DNA from: Notospermus geniculatus | Taxonomy: Eukaryota; Nemertea; Pilidiophora; Heteronemertea; Lineidae | NCBI GenBank assembly: GCA_002633025.1 | Contig: NMRB01000049.1 | Coordinates: 356,344-420,343 of the forward strand | Reading direction: 5' to 3' | Length of the DNA: 64,000 bases | Shown here: positions 1-10,598 of the stretch, piece after piece | Layout: each line of letters opens with the position of its first letter | How positions within the stretch are numbered: position 1 is the first letter of the stretch | The notes under the pieces: model-generated | Database searches by the model: none | Seen by the model: only the letters and a program-made list of their open reading frames with translations | Told to the model about the DNA's origin: nothing | Program-made: the position numbers and the translations under genes

Positions 1-15
1 TTGAAAGGCACATAC

Positions 16-340
16 CTTTGCTGCCTTCACAAATTTGATATAGTCATATTTTCCTGGCATCCTCAGGACATCATCCATGCAATAAAAATATTCCGAGAAA
101 CCATAAAATTCACTATTGTCATAGTTTATTTCAGGCTGATGGACGCCGTTCATTGAACAAGGTGGTACGGCACATGGATGACTTTTATTCAACAACGGCT
201 GTACTTTGTGCTGACAATTTCGGAAATCTCCAATTCCTTGGAGGAAATAATCCTTTCCTTTGTATTTTACGACATCGGTCATCTCTTTCGGAAGACACGG
301 ATCATATATGGGGAGTTTACCAGTGGTGCCGTTCATGTGC
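16..340 (-). CDS. ENTPD4: ENTPD4/7-like exon, late catalytic domain
   Basis: Acceptor at 341-342, donor GTATGT at 10-15. The exon encodes [25 protein letters not shown] and KFVKAAK, matching the late catalytic domain of ENTPD4/7 with its paired cysteines. The next exon lies left of the window. Confidence 0.85.
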
Positions 341-3300
341 CTGGAAATAAGAGACGGGAAAGGCATAAATTGTAAATCAACCAAAACAGAAAAGACTGCT
401 AGCCACACATGGTGGTTTCCACATTCATCCACAATTTTGTTTTTGACCAAAAGCTATGACTATGAGGGGTTCTGACAGCAACAGAGATTTGGTCTTTTCC
501 GTGTTTTCTCCCGTACGAAAAAACTCACCATTCTTTTGCACTTATAGTCTCATTCACAAACATTTGCTCATATCTATTTCTGGCTGCATTTGCTCCAAAT
601 CCAAGGAATGTTGTGACGTACACTCGATATGTGTGCTCTGCATCCGAGTTTTTACAGCCAAGATTGAACTCAGCCAGTAGGTTCTTGTTGACTCCAGCCT
701 GAAAGAAAAATATTCCATCACAAGTGAGAAAATATGAATTATCCAACTGACAGGAGTGCAGTATCAGGCTTGCATCTCCGAGGCCCAGATTCTCAATTTT
801 GTACACTTCAAGTTTGTTTCTGCTTTTCATATCTAACAACAGAAGGAAACCCATTCATAGATTCCAAGTGACTTCCATACAACACCTAAATATACGTACA
901 CATGTATAGCATGTATCATTGCACCACGGATAGTAGGAGAAAGCAATTCCACACAAAGAAGGCATGGCGACTTAAAAATGAAAGTGCGAGGAAGACAGCA
1001 AGAGAGATTACAGCAGACACGACAGTAATCCCTTAACATGAACCAAATAAAATAGTATTAGAAGTTGATGAAAGTTACCCAAAAAAATAAGCGCAATGAT
1101 GAATATGACAAGTCCATGAAGTAGAAGGGTTGTTCAATAAAGTACCTATCCAAAGGGACAACATTAAGTCATCTGTCACTCAAAAGTATCTCATGAGTGC
1201 ATTAGAACTTAATTTTCCATGCGTGATTATCTTGAATGTCTGATCATTAAAAGAATATTTGAGCAAGTAACGAGCAGGAAGTAAGATGAGGCCAAGTAAA
1301 GTTTTTGAGGACTGAGGGTGGTGGCGTGTGAAGTGACACGTTTACTACATGTATTGATTTTTGAGACATTCCTTGACACATCTTATCTTTGGTATCAGCA
1401 GCCACTCAACTTCCCATCAGGATTCTTTGCACAGAGTGCAGGTGGTTTTTGTCATAAATACATCCCTCAGTCCTTCATAAGTGAAGACCATTACCTACCA
1501 AGCACTGTGCACACGCCATGCAATATTAACATTAAAACTATATTGACCTTTTTCTCAGTGCTTACAGATTTCGGTACTTCAAAAGCGATCTGAGCCGATC
1601 CACCGCCCATGTCGATGATTCCGACAGTTCTTTTCCGGACGTGGGGTTTATCCTTTCCTGGGACATCGACAGCAATGAGAGGAGTACCTGAAGAAATAAT
1701 AACACAAGTGAAAACGTATACCAGGAGGCAACCATTGAGGATTATGACAAATCTAGAACATATATGTAGATTTCCACATCCAAGTCTTTTCTGTGAAATG
1801 TGCATGTTCTCACTTCATCTTTCTTGAAGCGTGTGTTTACAATCAGAACTTCATCTTATAAGATATCAAAGTTACAGTTCCAACGAAGTTAGTTTTTAAA
1901 CATAAAAGAATCTACCGGTAGTAATTTTCTAAATCTAAATCATTTCATGGCCTATACCTAGGGCTAAAGCACACACACACACAAGGATTCAAGGTTTAAC
2001 ACCAAGTGGTAGTAACTGCCATCACATTTGAAGTACCGGTACTGGTCTTGTTCTGGCAAAGTTCCACAAAAAATATACTTAATCGAAAAGGATTCATGTG
2101 GCAGACTGAACTACTACTCCCCCAACAGTAAGAAAATGCAATCCCACCAAACTTGGGAGCACAGTGTCTGAGGAATGAGATAACCTTGAGCCCTATATTT
2201 CCAGAATAAAACACATAACACACCAAACAGGTAGCCACTCCAAAAAAGGACCAAAGACCAGAAACAATGAAGCATAGAAGTACAACAGACTTTACTCATC
2301 ATGAAGTAACAAGCATGAAATACTGCCAACTCATTTTATGGTTCACGACCAAAACAAAAGATGGTGGTGAGAGTGAGACAAACTAAACAACACAATGGTT
2401 TTGCTGGAATGACACAACAAAAGTTACCAAACACAAACAAATACCGGTACCGGTATATATTTGAAATATTATGAACTAAAGCCTCCCAAGACATGCCAAA
2501 GTGACATGGATTTTAATTTTGTAACATAATCTTCCATTTCTATTGTACATGTATTTCTTTCTCTTTTCATTTACAAAATCACATGACACACCTCTGCGAT
2601 TTGCTTCTCTTGCCTGCTTTCACAAAGCAAGCCAGAACGCAAGGATATTTAGAAACATAAAGATTCATGAGTCGTCTGTTAGTACGCTACCACCAAACAA
2701 GCCAAACTTACTGTTCGAACAAAAAGCCAGCCACCTACCATCCTCTTCATGATGAAACCGCCCAAGAACATAATTTGTTGCGATCCACGCATATACTCCC
2801 TCTTGCTTCCCAGTTATGACCTCTACGTGATTTTCAGAAAATAAGAAGTTATAATTGAGGCGGATATTGAGCCTGATGTTGTCCAGGATGGCAGTTTGAG
2901 CACTAGAAGTGAAATGGAGAGAGAGCGAGATTAGTGGGACTGAACCCTTTTTTAAGAAATAGAAAAGATTTTACGGTACACTGATAGTCAGTTCATGGAA
3001 TACCAAGTAGGACATGTTACTGCGCATTAACATTTCAACTTGTTTGCAAGTGCACTTGAAAAACCTCAAATGCTGTAGCGCTCCGTTCAAAAAACTCCAT
3101 ACTTACGCTTGAGGGATCATTCTCATCCCAGCTGTAGCCATAATGTACAGTGGTGTCTCTGTGTATTTATTACTGGGTATGTGCTGCACAGCAAAGTCCA
3201 ACAAAGGCTTGACATAGTTGTAGGCTCCCTTTGGGTTGTCAGCAAAAGATGATAAACCTGGAACCAAATGGCTTAATCTGAACCTCAGCAAGTCCTGCAT

Positions 3301-4543
3301 TTCCAAATGTGAACACTGAAATTCTGTTTTATATTTCTGAACATTGGATATAAAAGAACTTAGCAACATTTCCCACTCCAATTACGGTAGATCAGTCCTA
3401 GAGAAGGACACATTATACTGCAGGTGTTTCACAACATGAGCTCAACAGATAAATAAACTTGACATTTGAATAAACACATTTCATTTGATCTTGTCAAGTT
3501 CATCAATATTGGACTTATTCAACTTGAGCAGATAACTGACAAGCATTGATGAAACTAACCAGGAGCTTGTGGTCATAAAATTTCTGTAACAGTCAAGTCA
3601 GCATGGGAAGAATCCACTTTACAACATTTATATTTGTTAATGACAGCAGCTGTTGATTTGAATAATGAACAGCCCAAGGCATAATCCATAAATGTCAGGT
3701 GAACAAAATATAGTCATGTATTTCTAAAGCAGGTGTTCAAAATTGAAGTGCACAGTATGTTACATGTGGCAGATGAGTGACGTATCAATTAATCTTGCAT
3801 TGTTCAAATGAACACATGCCCAGCGTCACCTTTTGCAGCTGTTCTAGAATTTGAAAAGCTGACTCTTCTGAACTTTTTTATTAGAATTCGCAGGTTACAC
3901 AGAATCAAAAGCTGATCAACACTAACAGTGCAAATTTTCACTGGCACTGCAGGTACACTGGGCACTACCAACAAAAAGAAAGGCATGAGGACATCAGTAG
4001 AGCCATCAGTGTTTACGGAGGTTCTTCAGATGGATAAAACAAATGCATGTGAAGTAAAAGAATCCTCCATAGAAATTTTTAAGTTCTTCTGGGACACTCT
4101 ATATTTTTAAATTCTCAGCCAGACTTACCAGGTGTAGCCTTGCGTATCACAGGATTTAAATCTTTGTCAATCACATGATGAATGTGGAGGAGTTCTGTCG
4201 GATTCCCATCGTGTGTTGGCCAAAAATATACAAAAACGCGGCTTCCACTGCTCCCACAGTCAATGATGACACCATAATGATGACTTGGATTTGTAAGATC
4301 AGTCATGGTGTGGAATGGAAATTTCGGTTTTGATTTTGTCACCGGAGGTGGAGCAAGATTCTCCTGAGGTAGAAGTATTTGCGAGAAGTAGAGTATAACT
4401 CCAAAGGTGATGAGGACAATGCCAGTGACTGTTCCATAGAAGACAGAAGCTCGAGTCCGTTTGAAAATGTTACACAGGCAGTCACTGGGGCACCTGAAGT
4501 GCCAGAGAGATGGACAGTGAATCTCACACCTGGAAAGAAACAT
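16..4543 (-). CDS. ENTPD4: Ectonucleoside triphosphate diphosphohydrolase, ENTPD4/7-like (partial, 3' end outside window)
   Basis: GDA1/CD39-family apyrase that hydrolyses nucleoside di- and triphosphates, in this subfamily in the Golgi, lysosome or other internal lumen. Six exons join in phase: 4129-4529 (or to 4543), 3107-3257, 2739-2902, 1566-1687, 529-698 and 16-340, each with GT-AG ends. About 444 residues are visible. An N-terminal membrane anchor ([20 protein letters not shown]) precedes ACR1 ([14 protein letters not shown]), ACR2 (TAGMR), ACR3 (GKQEGVYAW) and ACR4 ([14 protein letters not shown]); [12 protein letters not shown] follows in the last visible exon. The segment AEFNLGC...TEH-like...[12 protein letters not shown] is diagnostic of the ENTPD4/7 branch. 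The start is uncertain: ATG at 4541-4543 is in frame, but it overlaps a good acceptor (tttctttccag), so a further 5' exon is possible. The C-terminal membrane helix lies beyond base 1. Head-to-head with BNIP1. ENTPD4 and ENTPD7 cannot be told apart here. Confidence 0.9.
4129..4529 (-). CDS. ENTPD4: ENTPD4/7-like exon with membrane anchor and ACR1
   Basis: The exon encodes a short Cys-rich cytosolic tip ([11 protein letters not shown], aligning with the N terminus of ENTPD4), one transmembrane helix, a Pro/Lys linker and apyrase conserved region 1 (DCGSSGSR), which binds the phosphates of the nucleotide. The donor at 4121-4128 is GTAAGTCT, phase 1. Confidence 0.85.
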
Positions 4544-4773
4544 TGTAGACTCAGTACTACTTTAGAAATAACATGTTCATGTCTTAAAAGTTAAACCTAT
4601 GTTAGTCTGCCTTTACAACATACAAGTTACAATTTCTAAAGATGAAATGCCCTTGAAGAAGGCCATCCACAGGAAAATCTATGAATTAATTTTTCATTTG
4701 TGTGTGCAACATATTCCTGGTTTTTTATCTGGTACCTACGATGGCATTGTGAGGATATAGAGTCATGTATCAA

Positions 4774-4971
4774 GATGTCTAATTATCCTCCTCATTTTCG
4801 GTCAACCCGCAAACAGGTCTTCAGCTGGAATAGAAATACCATCAAATCAATTCGGAAAGTCGCACAGGAAGCACGCACCGATCCTGTGGACAAGTTGAAA
4901 ACCAGAGCCAACTTGTCTGCCATCATTCTTGCAGCAGTGAACCTAGCAGAAGTGAATGTACCTGTGTTCTA
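4774..4971 (+). other. Orphan short reading frame, unknown
   Basis: An open frame of 65 codons starts at ATG 4774 and ends at TAA. Its product is basic and reads like a folded peptide (MSNYPPHFRSTRKQ, then FSWNRNTIKSIRKVAQEA and LSAIILAAVNLAEV). AATAAA follows within about 5 bases of the stop. I do not recognise it. It could be a small gene, a 3' exon of an unseen plus-strand gene or a remnant of a mobile element. Chance is also possible at this length. Confidence 0.25.
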
Positions 4972-5128
4972 ACAATAAACTGTCGTGACTTAGGCCTTAG
5001 CCTAGGCCTCTGCCTAGCCGGTACTCAGCAGTACAGTGTACAACCGTGTAAAACTAGAATCTAGGCCTAGTTGTATTGTTGGAAATGGGATTCAATCATG
5101 CAATAGTATAGAATCCACAACCATTGGA

Positions 5129-5347
5129 TTAAAGGAGCACGGTATTGCCACTTTTTCCCCGACAGCCGGCGCCACTCTCCAACCCAGGGACTAACTACGT
5201 TGTCGGCGAATTGGCCCGATATATTTACTACGTACCGGTAGGCCTACATTTTGTAATGCATTTTTGTAGTTCGTCCTACTGCCGCTAGGTGGCTCCCTCA
5301 CGTCGGGAGTCAAATAACGCATTATCCAATACTACTGTGCTGCTTTA
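5129..5347. mobile_element. TTAA-flanked MITE
   Basis: A TTAA at 5129-5132 and another at 5344-5347 enclose inverted ends: left AGGAGCACGGTATTG, right end read in reverse AGCAGCACAGTAGTATTG. The TTAA target duplication and short terminal inverted repeats suggest a non-autonomous DNA transposon of the piggyBac or Kolobok type. No coding capacity. Confidence 0.6.
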
Positions 5348-5882
5348 AAACATAGGCCTACAAGGGCATAGGCCTAGCTAGTTCTAGTAGGTCTATTGTG
5401 ACTCGGACATGCACTATGGGGATACCGGTTCCTTCCACACCATGGAAACACACGCATGTCACTGCACTGCACAGTGCACTGCACTGGCATGCCATGGCAC
5501 TGGCAGTGTGTGCCTGTCCGGCCGGCCGGGCGGGCAAAAGATGAGATACGAACTGATTTAGACACAGTGCACACTCGTAGCAATAAACAAACTACATTCC
5601 ATACCTACCGAAGCACTATCAACGGGAGAAATTACGAAAAAGTGCGACAGCAGACACTCTCTTTTTTCAAGAACGACGTGTCAAAAGGGAAAATTTTACG
5701 ACACTCGGTATTTTACGCCAATGATTCCTTGAATACGATTTGTTATAACTAATCAATCAGTAATTAGCTTTCGCGTACATACAAAAATCTAAGCGTGTAA
5801 TAATGGAATTATACATTCACTAATTACTGAGATATTTGGCTTTTTATCCGCCTTTAACGTAAGTGGTGCACTTTCTTTCAAA

Positions 5883-7561
5883 ATGGCTTCCGATGACGTG
5901 CAAGTTAAACTTTGCATCCAAGAAATAGTCAAATCCGACCTCCAAGTGAAAGCTATCGTACAGGTGATGATTTTACATGAATAAGTATATATTGGGGTAA
6001 CTGTACATAATCAAACTTATATATTTGGACAATGAAGTTTGCGTAAAATTCCCCTGGAATGGCAGGATATGGTCAATTTGGTAGTGGCGCCACCTTGCGG
6101 AGTTTAATGAATCACTCATTGCCTCATGTAGTGTCACTCCACAGCAGACATGCCTCTTGATATACTTGCTGTTTTCATGCTCTCAGAATCTTGACAAGAT
6201 ATTTCAGTCCGGTTAGCTGTCGGCTTGATGTGAAAGGGGTTTTTGGACCTAACAACATCAATATATTAATTAATTCTTCTTTCCATCATCAGGATATCCG
6301 AGAATGTGATGGACCGACAGAATTGCTGGAAGACCTCAACAATGATGCCAGGGAAATAATCCAAGCAGTGAAGAACAGGATTGATGTAGGTTCGATGGTG
6401 CTTCAGTTCTGTAAATGTACCATTTCAGATTGCATACAGGACAGTATATTGTGACTTTCCTTCTCAAATCACTGTAGGCCTATTCTTCGAAATGCTGTAT
6501 CTCATATATGATGTTGTTTTGACCACATAAATTCATTTCAGGATCTTGAAGTTTTGGCAAAGGAACAGGATAAAGAAACTGACAAGATAGGAATTCTGAA
6601 AAATGTGGATAATTATAGAAAACAGTTAACAAGGTATTGATATTTACTGATAATTTTGCAATATGGGATAGAACAATATGAATTTGATATGATGAGCTAC
6701 TTGTTTACTCAGATTTCTGATTATCTGAAAAAAAGATAGTTCAATAACCCAGTTGTGCCTCATTGGAATTCAGTGCTAAAATCCTTTTTTCATGAACATG
6801 ATGTTTCATAATGCTTTCTATTCAGCACCCAACAATCTCTAAGGAAAGCTGTCTTGGCCTCACAGATGTCTATAGACAAAAAAGAAAAAGAAATGTTGCT
6901 CAGTGGAGGGATGAGTGATTTGAGGAAAAGGTACGCACTCCGAGGTGGAAAAGCCATTGGTTCAGCCTTAATTTCAACCCAATTATGCGCAGCCTCTTTG
7001 TAATTCAGTTAGCATACTTTTTTCATGAACGTGACGTTTCACAATGGGTAGCTACACTGTACTCATTAGTACAGACTAAATTGTCCAGTGAATCAAATTT
7101 CATTCTTCTACAGGAATAAATCGAATAAAGAGACTTTAGCAAAGACCTCCAGCAACATCACAGATAGCTTACTGAATATAAGTCGGATGATGGCATCCCA
7201 GGTCAGCCAGAGTGAACAGACCATGGGCACATTAGGTAGGGATTTTGATACTTCTTATCATTGTCATCATCATAAGATTACTCTGGTTACCGGTGTTTTC
7301 TTTCTTGAGGCAATAAATTTTTTACTTCTATTTTCAGTGTCGTCATCTCGACAGATCACAGATACACATGAAGAGTTCAAAAATATGTCAGGGCATGTTC
7401 ATAATTCACGTAAACTCCTCACAAAATATAATCGGAGAGAATTTACTGACAAATTACTGATATTTCTTGCCTTGGTGTTTTTCTTTGCAACTGTGCTCTA
7501 TATCACAAAGCGACGACTATTTGGTGTTTCGGTTGATAATAATGTTAGTGTCAATTCCTAG
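5883..7561 (+). CDS. BNIP1: Vesicle transport protein SEC20 (BNIP1)
   Basis: Qb-type SNARE of the ER that works with syntaxin-18, USE1 and SEC22 in Golgi-to-ER retrograde fusion; the mammalian protein also has a BH3-like role. Six exons: 5883-5963, 6293-6385, 6542-6633, 6826-6930, 7114-7235 and 7338-7561, all GT-AG and phase-consistent, giving 238 residues (human 228). The N-terminal half is helical and charged, followed by the SEC20 domain (SSRQITDTHEEFKNM...HNSRKLLTKYNRREFTDK), then one C-terminal tail-anchor helix near residues 203-222 (LLIFLALVFFFATVLYIT) and a short lumenal tail. The first ATG (AAAATGG) has a good context and starts MASDDVQVK. AATAAA at 7735 marks the 3' end. Divergent from the ENTPD-like gene, convergent with NSD. 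Orthology is well supported. Confidence 0.93.
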
Positions 7562-7734
7562 CAGCAATGGACAGTCACTGGTAAACCATAATACACATGC
7601 TTTATATGGTGCAATTCACATAGGCCTTGTGAAACTGCCATACCTTTACGTATGTATAAAATGCATGAAGCTGTAATCTTTACACCCATGGGGAAGAAGA
7701 TTGTAATCTGTGATGTTAAAGTAACTTATGTGTA

Positions 7735-7740
7735 AATAAA
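7735..7740 (+). terminator. BNIP1: Poly(A) signal of BNIP1
   Basis: Canonical AATAAA 174 bases after the BNIP1 stop, in GTGTAAATAAAGCATT. It is the first such hexamer downstream on the coding strand. Confidence 0.7.
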
Positions 7741-9879
7741 GCATTTATTCAATGAAGTGACGGTTTCTACTTCTGCATTTTTTCACAATGTTTGTCAACC
7801 TGTAAATGGAGCTGAAGTTCCTCCACATACCAACTGCATTAATGTGAATGCCATCCTAGGTTTCATACATGTATTTTGAGGAGTTCAAATGGATCCACAA
7901 GTGCTCAGTTCCATGAGTAATGCATGTATTGAAATTCTGATCATCATCTGAAATAACAGCATCTCTACATGTACTAAACAGGACAATGAAGATAACCTCA
8001 ACTACCGGTATGTAACATCACACCTTCCAAGTTGCCAGAAGAGAATACCATAGTTGATGGTACCCAGCAAAAACATGGAAGTCAGACCAATACTGGCAAT
8101 GGAAGGATAAAATGTAACTTGTCATACATTGTACATACAATACATGCAATACAAATATGAGAAAGCTGTATTCAGTGTTATGTTCTGTACATCTTGGAAA
8201 ACACAGCTGTACAGACGATAATGACAATGAAGTTTTACTTGAAGCCAAAAATTCAGATAAGACAAAATGATTTTCATAAAATTTATTTTCAAGATTAACA
8301 TTCTATTACTTTACACTTTTATGTACACTGTGTCTCCAAACAGTAAAAACTTTATACACGACATACATGTAAAACACCACGCTTTCTAAAAATTCAAGGT
8401 TTTCCCAATCCCTGAAGCTTTAAGCCTTGTAAGTGCTTTGCATAACCACAATGTGACTGCCTTTAGTGAGCATTTCTGGAGTAGAAAATGGACCAATGGT
8501 TATATATCATTCATGGACTGGAAGATTTGTCCATTCCCTGAGTAGACATCATTCGTATGCAAAACACGGTACTGCACAACCAGGCGGAATCCGCGCTTTC
8601 TACTTGTGTCAGGTACAAACACACTGGGTATATATACATAAACACCCATCCAAAAATTGCCTTCGCAAATGTACCTGTACATATATATGGCAAAGCTCTT
8701 ACTTGTATCCCAAGCAGAAGTATTGTGAAAATGTTATAACTACCAGTAGCACCGGAAAGGCTGAAGTCCACTGGATGAGGCATCTGATAGGGTAACCTGC
8801 AGTTTCAAGCCAGCTGAGAAATGAGTCAGGCATTGTATATTCAACTCTTTTTCAGTTGATGACTTGACTTCTGTAATAGCAAGGACTTCCACGATTTGCT
8901 GGGGGCATTTGGCGTGGAAGGGAAATTGTGCCCAATGCCTAGTTAAACTGTTCTTGCACTTGTTCTGACTCAAGTCCACATGCATCATCTAACAACAGTT
9001 GCTAAAGTCATGATCCTAAGGTCTTGATTTCAGGCTTATAATATGATCAACAAAAACAAATCAAAAACATAAAACCATAATTTAAGTCAAATGTTCCTAA
9101 TTTAGCATGAATAGAAACCTGATATTTATTGAAGCCAGTAACACAAGCAATGAAACCATTATTCTTTGCATGAACCAGTTGTCAATATCCATGAATCACA
9201 ACAAAACTAACCATGCATAATTACATTGAACAAGACTGAGTGCTGCATTGGGAATGTGAATTTGTAACGATCATACTTACCATTCAAACATTTAGCGAGT
9301 ACAGCAGCCAATAACGAGAATTTAAATATAATATTTTAATGAACTCAATAACATGTTTTCCGAACTGAGTGACAAAACTTTACTTTCATATGGGCAGGGG
9401 AGACATTGGTATTGGAAACCTGTGATGTCAAACATGCAGATTACGAAATAATCAGTTTTCTTCATTCAAAGCATTGAATTTTAATTGGCAGCTCAATATT
9501 AAGCTTGTAAAACATGAAAACCTCCATATTGGGCTGAACTAGTTCAGCTAATAGCTGCAACTCTGTGTGCAACCGTGCATCAATGAAAGTTCATGAGTGC
9601 ACATCAACCTTGTCTCTGGTGCGGCTAACAATGCGTGTTCAGCACTCAGGAGCACAATTACAAAATACTATGGTCAATTTGACACAGGGTATAATTTTCA
9701 GTTCAGTGCTCACGTGTGCCAAGTTATCTGCAAATGAGCACGAACACTTGAAGGAATGCCCTTTTAACAGATAAAATAAGCAAGTTTTCTTCTCTCCCTC
9801 AGGAGGGCAACAAGTACCTTTTGGAAGATATCTTCTTGGGAATGGTACTCAGTAAGCTGACCAGAATGAGATGCTCAAT
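7741..9879. other. Convergent BNIP1/NSD intergenic region and probable NSD 3' UTR
   Basis: No further gene is recognisable. On the minus strand, AATAAA (plus strand TTTATT at 8282-8287) could end the NSD transcript, which would give a 3' UTR of about 1.6 kb. The stretch has several TACATGTA-type octamers and one TACCGGTA near 8004, but I see no clear transposon ends. Confidence 0.4.
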
Positions 9880-10598
9880 TCAGCATCCTGGAATATCAAT
9901 GACAAGACTAGGGAAATCATCGTCGTCTGTTGTGGCTGCATCCTGGTCAATATGCTTTAACTCATTATTATTTTCCAAAGTCGCCCCTCCCTTCTTCTCC
10001 TTTCCATTACTCTTTTTCAACTTTTTGGCCCTCTTCACCTTGTTCGCCTTCAGCTTCTGTGATTTTCGCTGGTGGCCAATGTAGGTCTTATCAGAGTTGA
10101 CAGCCTTCATTTCGGTCTTTTTAACAGCCTTTTTCGGCTTTTCTTTTTGCACGGTAGTACTCTCTGCATTAATCCTTTTCTTTTTCTTCGGTCGGCCACG
10201 AGCCCTTTTCTTTCCTTCTCCATCATTTGAATCGTTTCCATTACTGCTTAAATTTTTCGTACTGATACTTTCCTCTTCTCCAACAGCAGTATCAGAATGG
10301 GCAATATCAGGTGAATCTGCTGCTTCCATTGGCTGGTCCATTTTTGCATTTTCTCCTGCAGTGTCGTCGCCATTTGTCTCAGCCTCAGCCTCACTACTTG
10401 TTGAAGACGGAGACGACCCCATCGTGGCGTATGTCTCGATCAGCTCCTTGTGGTCATCACAGAAGAGTTTTCCGTCTCCCATTACAGTGATATGCCCTTC
10501 TGCGTGCGCAGTGCAGAAGGAGTTTGGACATTCATCACATTTCCTGACTGCCTTCTTGCCACACACATCACAGTGGTGCCACGGACAAATCCACTTTC
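9880..10598 (-). CDS. NSD2: NSD last exon: C5HCH domain and basic tail
   Basis: Begins [17 protein letters not shown]...CDECPNSFC, the C5HCH motif that pairs with the preceding PHD. A Ser/Asp-rich stretch follows, then a basic nuclear-localisation and AT-hook-like segment ([11 protein letters not shown]). The stop codon is at 9880-9882. Confidence 0.88.

Larger units (their letters stand above)
4544..5882. other. Head-to-head intergenic region between ENTPD-like gene and BNIP1
   Basis: The segment should contain the 5' ends and promoters of both flanking genes. It holds an orphan reading frame (4774-4971), a cluster of AGGCCTA repeats (about 4990-5065 and 5350-5375), a TTAA-flanked MITE (5129-5347) and a run of short palindromes built from CTGCAC, CAGTG and GGCATGCC between 5455 and 5510. 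I cannot place a transcription start. Confidence 0.5.
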
